From assembly GCA_025980355.1 (NCBI GenBank), contig JAICXR010000222.1:1-6184 (forward strand): a stretch of 6,184 nucleotides of DNA, in the 5' to 3' direction. The notes beneath the pieces are model-generated. The model ran no database searches. It worked only from the letters and a program-made list of their open reading frames with translations, and was not told where the DNA came from. A program made the translations under genes and the position numbers. This stretch comes from Chloroflexota bacterium. GTDB taxonomy: Bacteria; Chloroflexota; UBA4733. Of this stretch, positions 1 to 6,169 are shown in pieces. Position 1 is the first letter of the stretch; every line of letters begins with the position of its first letter.

Positions 1-465
1 GGAGACTTCGCGCGGGCGCATGGCGACGCAGCCGGCGCTCGCGCCGAGGCGTCCGCTGTCCAGCAGCTGCTTGAGGGCGACATACTCGGGGTCGAACCGC
101 TCCGTAAGCTTCATCTGCACATGACCGGGGCCGCGGGCGACCGCCTGCTCCAGTTGATCGAGCTCCCGATGCGTGATAGCCATCGGTTTGTCCACCAGGA
201 CGTGCACGCCGCGCTCGAGGCAGGCCAGGGTGACGGCCGCCTTCTGGTCGTGGGGCGGGCAGACGACCACCAGGTCGGGCGATTCGCGGTCGAGCATCTG
301 CCACCAATCCGCGTACGCCGGCACGCCGTAGCGCCCGGACGCCCGGTCGCGCCGCTCCTCGTCCTCCTCCGCGACGGCCACCAGGACGGCATCCCCGGCC
401 GACAGCACTTCGGCGATACCGCCGTGACCGTGGATGCGCAGCCCGACCGCCGCCACGCGCAACAT
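1..465 (-). CDS. Gfo/Idh/MocA-family oxidoreductase, N-terminal part (runs off left edge)
   Basis: The frame is open for 155 codons from the ATG at 465 to the window edge, so the C-terminal part (usually about 180-240 further residues) is missing. It is read as a cytoplasmic NAD(P)-dependent dehydrogenase acting on a sugar, polyol or related compound; the substrate cannot be told. Evidence seen: an N-terminal beta strand with a glycine-rich turn (VGLRIHGHGG, residues 7-16), a second strand (VLVAVAEED, 27-35), the strand LVVVCPPHDQKA (65-76) typical of this family's Rossmann fold, then GVHVLVDKPMA (86-96). The last matches the family EKP motif, with Asp for Glu; Lys93 is the usual catalytic or cofactor-contacting lysine. 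ERFDPEY (122-128) begins the crossover to the C-terminal domain. The start is supported by GAGGAG at 479-474, eight bases upstream. A weak -10-like TACGAT lies at 494-489 on this strand. The gene is divergent from the solute-binding protein gene, which fits a sugar-use locus. The family call is firm; the specificity is unknown. Confidence 0.88.
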   Translation of the reverse strand, partial: MLRVAAVGLRIHGHGGIAEVLSAGDAVLVAVAEEDEERRDRASGRYGVPAYADWWQMLDRESPDLVVVCPPHDQKAAVTLACLERGVHVLVDKPMAITHRELDQLEQAVARGPGHVQMKLTERFDPEYVALKQLLDSGRLGASAGCVAMRPREVS

Positions 466-553
466 CGTGTCCACTCCTCAACCGGGCTATCGTACACGCC
501 GCGGCAAAGACGTGCGCTGCCAAGGAGGCGGGGAGAGCGCGCCACTGGATGAA

Positions 554-562
554 TGCTACACT
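554..562 (+). promoter_or_regulatory. possible extended -10 promoter for the first solute-binding protein gene
   Basis: TGCTACACT at 554-562 fits an extended -10 element (TGn followed by TAnnnT). No convincing -35 hexamer lies 16-18 bases upstream, which extended -10 promoters can tolerate. Transcription would begin near 569 and leave a leader of about 53 bases before the GTG at 622. The same TGCTA start occurs in the much better promoter of the other lipoprotein gene. This rests on a single short match in the divergent spacer, so confidence is low. Confidence 0.3.
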
Positions 563-621
563 GGCGCCGTTCGTTGTCCGCGCTACAAGGCAACGATGAT
601 TTACGCCACGGAGGTGGATCA

Positions 622-2139
622 GTGACCGCTATTGACATGCGTTCGCCCGGCTATTCGCGCCGCACCGTGCTGCACCGCTTGGGTGCCATCGGCGTCGGCT
701 TCGCGACCGGAGGTCTCCTCGCCGCCTGTGGGAGTGCCGTGAGCACCTCAACCAGCGCGGCTGTCGTCTCGTCCACAGCGGCGACGCCGGTCGTCACCAG
801 CACCACCGCCCAACTACAGACGTCGACGTCGCTTGCCGGCTCGACCAGCAGCACGCCCGCGGTCAGCAACACGGCGACGACCGTCGCAAGCGCCGCGCCG
901 ACCTCGCAAGCGGCGGCCGCGCCCGGGAAGGCCCAGATCGAGCTCTTCTACCAGAACTGGGACGATCTCACGCAGTACAAGGACTCCTACGGCGCCTGGT
1001 ACAACTGGGCCTTCGATGCGTTCCAGCAGCAGCACCCCGAGGCGAAGGTGCAGTACGTGCTGACGCCGTTCGGCAGCATCGTCGAGAAGATTATCGCCGG
1101 GGTCGCCGGAGGCACGCCGGTGGACGGCTCGACGATGTCCATCCTGCACGGGCGCGACCTCTACGACAAGCAGGCGCTCAACGCCCTGGACTCCTATATC
1201 GCGAAGGTGGAAGAGTTATCCCCGAACAACTTCTTCGACGTCGCCAACATGTACCGCTCCAGCCAGGGCAAATACTACGCCCTGTCCGTCTATGCCGACG
1301 TGAGCATGATCGGCATGAACAGTCGCATGCTGAGCGATGTCGGCCTCGACCCCAAGGCGCAGGACGTGAAGACCTGGGATGACCTTCTGCGCTATTCCGA
1401 CCGGCTGACGAAGGAAGACGGCGGCAAGATCACGCAGCTCGGCTTCCCCTACAACCTGCCCGGCCTGGAGGAGTTCGCTACCTGGGCCTATGCCAACGGC
1501 GGCGAGGTCCAGGACGCCGACGTCACGAAGGCGCTCTTCAATTCTCCGCAGGTTGCCGACATGCTGCACTATCGCGCCACCCAGTACCAGCGCTTCGGCG
1601 TCAACCGCAGCACAGACCTCAAGGGCGATCTCTTCAAAATCCAGAAGCAGGCAATGGAACACACCAGCACGGCGCTCCAGGTTGCTGTGAACGGCGGCAC
1701 CTACGTGCCGAAAGGGTTCGAGTACTGGTTTATCCCCACGCCGAAAGGCCCCAGCGGGTCCGGTCCCGGCATGGCGGCGTGGGTCAACATGGTCGGGGCG
1801 CCGACCGGCGTGAAGCACCTCGACCTGTCCTTCGACCTCCTGCAATCGATCGCCGGGCCGGCGGGGTTGTCGAAGATGTTCCAGTACGCGAAGATCTACC
1901 CCGCCCTGAAATCCTTCTACCAGACCGACGTCTTCGCGCAGGCCGTCAAACAGGACCCGGTCCTCGGCATCCCGCCGACGCTGTTCGCGCAAGGGAAGAC
2001 CTACCCCTTCTTCCGGCGCTACAACGACGTGAACAAGGTCCTCGGGCCGCTGATCTCCGATGCGGTCGCCGGCAAGCGCGACGTTCAACAGTCGCTCGCC
2101 GATGGCGCCCAACAGGTCAACGCGATCCTCCAGAAGTAG
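622..2139 (+). CDS. ABC transporter solute-binding lipoprotein (family 1, sugar-type), Tat-exported
   Basis: The 505-residue protein is read as the extracytoplasmic receptor of an ABC importer, most likely for a carbohydrate. GTG at 622 is chosen because GGAGG at 610-614 sits seven bases upstream; an in-frame ATG at 553 would add 23 residues without a usable ribosome site. The N-terminus has a twin-arginine motif, SRRTVL (12-17), a hydrophobic segment (about 20-33) and the lipobox LAAC with lipidated Cys36. A Ser/Thr/Ala-rich, largely uncharged tether of about 66 residues (37-103) follows. The binding domain runs from about 104 (AQIELFYQNW) to 505. Family-like segments are GKYYALSVYADVSMIGMN (216-233), TWDDL (251-255), and near the C-terminus a segment like SIAGPAGLSKMFQYAK followed by PALKSFY. 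No cysteine other than Cys36 was seen. The next gene is dedA-like, so no permease follows. The divergent oxidoreductase suggests sugar or polyol use, but the ligand is unknown. Confidence 0.9.
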   Translation: MTAIDMRSPGYSRRTVLHRLGAIGVGFATGGLLAACGSAVSTSTSAAVVSSTAATPVVTSTTAQLQTSTSLAGSTSSTPAVSNTATTVASAAPTSQAAAAPGKAQIELFYQNWDDLTQYKDSYGAWYNWAFDAFQQQHPEAKVQYVLTPFGSIVEKIIAGVAGGTPVDGSTMSILHGRDLYDKQALNALDSYIAKVEELSPNNFFDVANMYRSSQGKYYALSVYADVSMIGMNSRMLSDVGLDPKAQDVKTWDDLLRYSDRLTKEDGGKITQLGFPYNLPGLEEFATWAYANGGEVQDADVTKALFNSPQVADMLHYRATQYQRFGVNRSTDLKGDLFKIQKQAMEHTSTALQVAVNGGTYVPKGFEYWFIPTPKGPSGSGPGMAAWVNMVGAPTGVKHLDLSFDLLQSIAGPAGLSKMFQYAKIYPALKSFYQTDVFAQAVKQDPVLGIPPTLFAQGKTYPFFRRYNDVNKVLGPLISDAVAGKRDVQQSLADGAQQVNAILQK

Positions 2140-2260
2140 GCGCGCAAAGGCGCTCTCAGCGACCGACGCCGTGACCGCCCGGTGCCGTTCCCGGACACGG
2201 CCCGCCAAACGCTGGCGCTGATCCTGCGAAGGTAGTCGCCCGGAAGACGGGAGGAGCCTT

Positions 2261-2926
2261 GTGCCATCCTTGACGGCGCTCCTGGGCCTGGTGGCGACCT
2301 ACGGCTACGTCTGCCTCGCCGGGGTCGTCTTCGTCGCCGCGGCCGGCGTGCCCTTGCCGGTCCAGCTCCTCCTGATCGCCCTGGGCGCCTTGAGCGCCCA
2401 ACGCGGCGGCCCCAACTTCCTGCTCCTGGGCGTCGTCGGCGCGGTGACCGCGCTCGGCGGTGACCTCGTCGACTATCTGCTCGGCCGCCTCGGCGGCCGG
2501 CCCGCGCTGCGCTGGCTCCTGGGCAGGCTGGGCCGGTCCGGCGATGCCGGCAAGAACCTGCGGCGCGTGCCGTTCTGGCGGCGGAGCGGACTGGTCATCC
2601 TCCTCACCCGCTTCCTGCTCACGCCGCTCGGGGCCCCGGTGAGCCTCCTGGCGGGGGCGACACGCATCCCCCTCCCCAGGTTCGTCTCCTGGGACCTCCT
2701 GGGGGAGGCGATCTTCGTCCTCGGCAGTCTGGCACTCGGCCGTCTGTTCGGGGCCAGCCTCTTGCGCGGAGGTCCGATCACCTGGGCCTTCTGGGGCGCC
2801 GCAGCGGCGCTGACGCTCCTGCCACTCGTCATCGTCCGCGGCGTCCCGGCGGTGCTCCGGCGATTTTCCCGCGAAGGCTCGGCAACCCGACCGGAGCGGC
2901 ATCCGAGCGACCCTCGCCGGATGTAG
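2261..2926 (+). CDS. DedA/VTT-family membrane protein
   Basis: A 221-residue polytopic membrane protein of about the usual DedA length (200-220). Family members are inner-membrane proteins linked to lipid flipping (undecaprenyl phosphate, phospholipids) and membrane homeostasis. GTG at 2261 is supported by GGAGG at 2250-2254, six bases upstream. Hydrophobic stretches lie at about 17-46, 53-75, 109-133, 146-166 and 173-193. Family features are a re-entrant-like GVPLP (29-33), GGDLVDYLLGRLGG (66-79), matching the Gly-Asp...Tyr...Gly-Arg signature, then GLVILLTRFLLTPLG (110-124), corresponding to the second re-entrant region, and LAGATRIPLPRF (130-141). Two features are atypical: an acidic residue usual after the first Pro motif is Gln35, and the second Arg commonly found after the RF motif is absent (only Arg117). 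The tail from about 200 is polar and basic. It lies 121 bp after the lipoprotein gene and 67 bp before the P450 gene, so it may be a short operon or a single gene. Its exact role is unknown. Confidence 0.8.
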   Translation: MPSLTALLGLVATYGYVCLAGVVFVAAAGVPLPVQLLLIALGALSAQRGGPNFLLLGVVGAVTALGGDLVDYLLGRLGGRPALRWLLGRLGRSGDAGKNLRRVPFWRRSGLVILLTRFLLTPLGAPVSLLAGATRIPLPRFVSWDLLGEAIFVLGSLALGRLFGASLLRGGPITWAFWGAAAALTLLPLVIVRGVPAVLRRFSREGSATRPERHPSDPRRM

Positions 2927-2943
2927 TCATCTTTTCATGCCAG

Positions 2944-2981
2944 CCCTGCTACGCCCAGCCCGTACACTAGCGTAGGGAGGG
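2944..2981 (+). promoter_or_regulatory. inverted repeat around the P450 -10 candidate and Shine-Dalgarno sequence
   Basis: The left arm CCCTgCTACGC (2944-2954) and right arm GCGTAGggAGGG (2970-2981) are complementary over ten base pairs, with a one-versus-two-base internal bulge and a 15-base loop. The loop holds TACACT (2963-2968), a possible -10 element with no good -35. The right arm contains GGGAGG (2975-2980), the best Shine-Dalgarno sequence for the P450 start at 2994, though its 13-base spacer is long. The repeat could be an operator, or in transcripts reading through from the dedA-like gene it could fold and hide the ribosome site. The repeat is plainly in the sequence; its function is inferred. 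Confidence 0.4.
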
Positions 2982-2993
2982 CACGCTGGGGCA

Positions 2994-4403
2994 ATGAAGA
3001 CCGCGCACTATCCGCCGGGGCCACGAGGGCTCCCGCTCGCCGGCTCGATCCTCGACTACCGCCGCGACCCGCTCGGGTTCATGGGCGAGGTGGCCCGCAC
3101 GTACGGCGACGTCGCGGACGTGCGTTTCGGGCCGTTCCACAGCATCCTGCTCGGCCATCCCGACGACATCAAGGACATGCTCGTCACCTACAACCGGCGC
3201 TTCCACCAGGGGCCGGCCCACATGTTCCTGGCCCGCGCGCTGGGGCAGGGCCTCCTCACCAGCGAGAATCCGCTGCATCTGCGGCAACGGCGTCTGCTGC
3301 AGCCGGCCTTCCATCGCCAGCGCATCGCCGCCTACGCCGACGTGATGACCGCCTACACCGCCGACCTGGCGGACGAATGGCGCGCCAGCGCGCAGCGCGA
3401 CCTGGCGCAGGAGATGATGCGCCTCACGCTGCGCATCGTCGGCAAAGCCCTGTTCGACACCGACATCCGGGAGGCGTCCTCCCTGATCGGCCCGGCGAGC
3501 AGCGTCGTCAACGACTACACCTCCAATCGCTCGACCCAGGTGATCGGACCGCTGCTCGACCGCCTCCCCTTGCCGGCCAGCCGCCGGTTCTATCGCGCCA
3601 AGGCGCAACTGGACCGTTTCGTGTACCAACTGATCGCCGAGCGCCGGGCCGACGAGACCGACCGCGGCGATCTGCTCTCGATGCTGATCCTCGCCCGGGA
3701 CGAGAGCGGCCGGCCGATGGCGGACCGCCAGGTGCGCGACGAAGCCATGACGCTGTTGCTGGCCGGCCACGAGACGACCGCCAACGCCCTCACCTGGACC
3801 TGGTATCTGCTCGCCCAGCATCCCGAGGTGGAGGCGACGCTGCACGCCGAACTCGACACGGTCCTGGCCGGTCGCCTCCCCACCTTCGACGACGTGCCGG
3901 GGTTACGCTATACCGAGATGGTGTTCTGCGAGGCGATCCGCCTCTACCCGCCCGCCTGGGGCACCAGCAAGCTCCTCATCGCCCCCTGGCAGATCCGCCA
4001 GTACGCGCTGCCCGCCGGGACGGTCGTCGCCGCGATCTCGTACCTTGTCCACCGCGACCCGCGCTATTGGCCGGAGCCGGAGCGCTTCAACCCGGATCGC
4101 TGGACGGCGGAGGCGGAGGCGACGCGGCCGCGCTTCGCCTACTTCCCTTTCGGCGGCGGGCCGCGCCAGTGCATCGGCGAACCGTTCGCCTGGCTGGAAG
4201 GCATCCTGATCCTCGCCACGCTGGCCCAACGCTGGCGGCTGCGGCTGGTGCCGGGCCACCCGGTGGTCCCCGAACCGCTGATCACCCTGCGCCCGAAGTA
4301 CGGGATGCGCATGCTCGTGGAGCCACGCACACCGGGAGCGGACGCCGGAGTTATGGCGGGCACAGCGCCCTCCCCAGCGACGCATCGGCTACGCCGACCC
4401 TAG
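2994..4403 (+). CDS. cytochrome P450 monooxygenase
   Basis: A complete 469-residue P450, a haem-thiolate enzyme that inserts one oxygen atom from O2 into an organic substrate using electrons from a separate redox partner. All hallmark motifs are present: a proline-rich N-terminus (PPGPRGLPLAG, 7-17), the C-helix HLRQRRLLQPAFH, the I-helix oxygen-activation motif AGHETT (257-262, with the usual acid-alcohol pair Glu260-Thr261), ExxR in the K-helix (Glu313-Arg316), PERF (362-365) and the haem loop FGGGPRQCIG with ligand Cys393. There is no N-terminal membrane anchor, so it should be soluble. The FGGGxRxCxG loop and HETT resemble the CYP102/CYP110/CYP4-like group more than classic camphor-type bacterial P450s. 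ATG 2994 is the only reasonable start, since an in-frame TAG lies at 2973-2975. The last 25 residues (445-469) are a low-complexity tail past the core fold. No ferredoxin, flavodoxin or reductase gene is in the window, so partner and substrate are unknown. Confidence 0.95.
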   Translation: MKTAHYPPGPRGLPLAGSILDYRRDPLGFMGEVARTYGDVADVRFGPFHSILLGHPDDIKDMLVTYNRRFHQGPAHMFLARALGQGLLTSENPLHLRQRRLLQPAFHRQRIAAYADVMTAYTADLADEWRASAQRDLAQEMMRLTLRIVGKALFDTDIREASSLIGPASSVVNDYTSNRSTQVIGPLLDRLPLPASRRFYRAKAQLDRFVYQLIAERRADETDRGDLLSMLILARDESGRPMADRQVRDEAMTLLLAGHETTANALTWTWYLLAQHPEVEATLHAELDTVLAGRLPTFDDVPGLRYTEMVFCEAIRLYPPAWGTSKLLIAPWQIRQYALPAGTVVAAISYLVHRDPRYWPEPERFNPDRWTAEAEATRPRFAYFPFGGGPRQCIGEPFAWLEGILILATLAQRWRLRLVPGHPVVPEPLITLRPKYGMRMLVEPRTPGADAGVMAGTAPSPATHRLRRP

Positions 4404-5950
4404 CCCGCCGCCGCACTGGTCATGAGATTCTGCACCACCGGCGTCATGGTGGCGAGCGCGGTACTGGCGGAGATCGAGTTCGCCGTCAGTTTGCCGAGCG
4501 TGTCCGCCATCCCCTTGCTGTAGATGTCGCCGAAGTTGACCAGGGCGTGCGACGGCACCACCTGGACGTGGTCGGCGGCGGCGATGGCGGTATTCAGGTC
4601 GGCGTCGGTGAGCTTGGTGTAGCCCTGGACGATCTGCTTCCAGTCGGTCGTGACCGAGCGGCGGCTGGGCAGGGCGCCGGTCTTGGTCGGATAGATCTTC
4701 AGGCCGGCCGGGCTGACCATGTAGGAGATCAGTTGCCAGGCCTGATCGGCGTGCTGCTGGCCGTTGAACGTCGCCCACTGGTCGGGATAGAGGGTGCTGC
4801 GCCGCGGCAGATTGGGCGGCGCCGGCATGGCGGCCACCCCCCAGGCGAAGGAGGTGATCGTGCCGAAGGACTGGAAGGGGACGAAGCTGGCGGAGTACAT
4901 GCCGTACCGACCGGTGTGGAAGTCGCTCGGCAGGGAGCCGCGCAGCGCCTTCGCCTCGTCGGCCGTGGGCTGGGCGTGGTACTTGTAGGTGCAGTCGACG
5001 TCGAACTGCATCCCGGCGATCGCGGCGTCGGCGTCGATGGGGAACTGCTTCGGGTAGCCGGAGGTGTAGGCCGCCGGCTCGAACCAGTCCCCGCCGTAGA
5101 CCCAGGAGTAGGTGCGCAGGTCGCTCCAGGCGTGCGTCGAGCCGTACTGGGCCGTGGACTGGCCCGGGTTGCGCGTCAGCTTGGTGCAGACGTTGAGGAA
5201 CGCGTTCCAGTTCCACGTCGTATCGGCAAAGTCGCTCGTCGGGGCGGTGAGGCCGATGTCCTGGAAGAGCGTCTTGTTATAGATCAAGAACTGGGGATAG
5301 AGGTCGATCGGCATGGCGACGTACTTGCCCTGCCACTTGCAGAAGTCGATGGCCACCGGGAAGAAGTCGCTGAGGTCGTATTTGTCGCGGCCGATGTACG
5401 GATCGAGCGGCATCAGGACGTTGCGGGAGGCGTAGTAGCGATAGCCGCGATTCTGGGCGGGAAACCAGAGGGCGGGCGGCGTGCCACCGGCCAGCAAGGC
5501 GTCGGTCTTCTCGTCGTAGTGGCCCGAGGGTGCCTCAATCACCTCGACCGTGACGCCCGGTTGCGACGCCTCGAAGGCGCTGAACGCCTCGTTGAGGATC
5601 TTCTCTTCGTTCACGCTCGCTCGCACCACGGCGATCAGCGTGATGCCGTTGGTGGCCGGGGCCTTCGTCGCGCTCCCGGTGGCGGTCGCCGTCGTCGACG
5701 CGACGAAACTCGCGGTGCTAGACGAGGCGACAGTCGTGGCTGAGGTCACTGCGCTGCTCGTCGACGACGTCACCGCGCGGCTCGTCGCGGTCGTCGCCGA
5801 GACGGTGCCGGTGCTGGCGGTGGAGACGGCCGCCGCGGGCGCCGTCCCCGCTGCCCCGCAGGCCGCCAGCAGCGCCGTCCCGGCAATGCCGAGGAAGGCC
5901 GCGGCACTCCCCCGCAGGAAGGTCCGCCGCGCCTGCATCTGGGTTCCCAT
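4400..5950 (-). CDS. ABC transporter solute-binding lipoprotein (family 1, sugar-type), Tat-exported
   Basis: A 516-residue extracytoplasmic receptor of an ABC importer, probably for a carbohydrate. ATG at 5950 is chosen because AAGGA ends six bases upstream; an in-frame TTG at 5977 would add nine residues without support. A twin-arginine motif ARRTFLR (7-13), a hydrophobic stretch (15-29) and lipobox LAAC (lipidated Cys31) show Tat export and membrane anchoring. A Ser/Thr/Ala/Val tether of about 70 residues (32-101) precedes the binding domain (about 103-516). Family-like segments are GKYVAMPIDLYPQFLIYNK (208-226), a Trp-rich central part (Trp246, 248, 275, 283, 289) suited to stacking on sugars, WGVAAMP, and SYMVSPAGLKIYPTKTGALP near the C-terminus. 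Three further cysteines occur (204, 255, 320). The sequence clearly differs from the other lipoprotein here, so they are not a recent duplication. The gene converges on the P450 gene and shares its CTAG stop site. No permease gene follows it, so its partner is upstream or elsewhere. The ligand is unknown. Confidence 0.92.
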   Translation of the reverse strand: MGTQMQARRTFLRGSAAAFLGIAGTALLAACGAAGTAPAAAVSTASTGTVSATTATSRAVTSSTSSAVTSATTVASSSTASFVASTTATATGSATKAPATNGITLIAVVRASVNEEKILNEAFSAFEASQPGVTVEVIEAPSGHYDEKTDALLAGGTPPALWFPAQNRGYRYYASRNVLMPLDPYIGRDKYDLSDFFPVAIDFCKWQGKYVAMPIDLYPQFLIYNKTLFQDIGLTAPTSDFADTTWNWNAFLNVCTKLTRNPGQSTAQYGSTHAWSDLRTYSWVYGGDWFEPAAYTSGYPKQFPIDADAAIAGMQFDVDCTYKYHAQPTADEAKALRGSLPSDFHTGRYGMYSASFVPFQSFGTITSFAWGVAAMPAPPNLPRRSTLYPDQWATFNGQQHADQAWQLISYMVSPAGLKIYPTKTGALPSRRSVTTDWKQIVQGYTKLTDADLNTAIAAADHVQVVPSHALVNFGDIYSKGMADTLGKLTANSISASTALATMTPVVQNLMTSAAAG

Positions 5951-5983
5951 GCCAAGTCCTTTGCGACAGCCACGCAACGGTGC

Positions 5984-6041
5984 GCGTGGGCACGCCGACC
6001 GTCACCGGACGGTGAGGGGACGGCGGACCCTCCGGGGAGGG
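5984..6041 (-). other. three consecutive small hairpins in the leader of the second lipoprotein gene
   Basis: Three perfect inverted repeats lie in the roughly 119-base leader between the predicted transcription start and ATG 5950. In plus-strand coordinates they are CCCTC/GAGGG (6028-6032 and 6037-6041, 4-base loop), ACCGTC/GACGGT (5998-6003 and 6008-6013, 4-base loop) and GCGTG/CACGC (5984-5988 and 5991-5995, 2-base gap). No T-run follows, so they are not classic terminators. They may shape the mRNA leader or serve as DNA palindromes for a regulator. In DNA of this GC content short stems also arise by chance, so function is uncertain. Confidence 0.35.
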
Positions 6042-6075
6042 GCGCCGTGGCATCGTCGGCGAAGTCGCGGGGAGG

Positions 6076-6103
6076 ATGATAGCAGAGCGCCCGGCCAGGT
6101 CAA
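6076..6103 (-). promoter_or_regulatory. sigma-70-type promoter of the second lipoprotein gene
   Basis: On the minus strand, TTGACC (-35, 6103-6098) and TATCAT (-10, 6081-6076) are separated by 16 bases, and the -10 is preceded by TGC, giving an extended -10 as well. This is by far the best promoter match in the window. Transcription would start near 6069-6070, giving a leader of about 119 bases before ATG 5950. The element points correctly at the gene and stands in otherwise GC-rich DNA. Confidence 0.6.
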
Positions 6104-6169
6104 GGACGGCCCGGGCTTGCTCCTGGCGCACGTTGGACCCACCTGGGATGGAGAAGGGACGAGCGGGGG

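Noticed and set aside
121..552. Plus-strand and alternative minus-strand frames over the left 640 bases.
   Set aside because: The minus-strand frame from 465 to 1 gives a clear Gfo/Idh/MocA Rossmann domain; the others are shadows.
522..599. Strong AAGGAGG at 522-528 followed by a 16-codon frame from ATG 549.
   Set aside because: The spacing of 20 bases is too long for translation initiation and the peptide has no recognisable feature.
553..621. In-frame upstream ATG at 553 as the start of the first lipoprotein.
   Set aside because: There is no ribosome site at proper distance, it overlaps the candidate -10 element, and it would push the Tat motif 23 residues inward. GTG 622 has an ideal GGAGG.
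1216..2208. A 330-codon minus-strand frame opposite the first lipoprotein gene.
   Set aside because: It is antisense to a well-supported gene, with no recognisable domain and a composition typical of a shadow frame.
2184..2217. Two small hairpins (GCCGT/ACGGC at 2184-2201; CGCCA/TGGCG at 2203-2217) after the first lipoprotein gene as a terminator.
   Set aside because: Stems are only five base pairs and no T-run follows, so chance in GC-rich DNA explains them equally well.
3377..5743. A 788-codon open frame on the plus strand spanning the P450 gene and the antisense of the second lipoprotein gene.
   Set aside because: It overlaps two genes with clear family motifs. Its translation is Arg/Gly/Ala-rich without any domain, and it results from strong GC bias at third codon positions.
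5951..5977. TTG at 5977 as the start of the second lipoprotein.
   Set aside because: ATG 5950 has AAGGA six bases upstream and gives a normal Tat n-region; the extension adds nothing recognisable.
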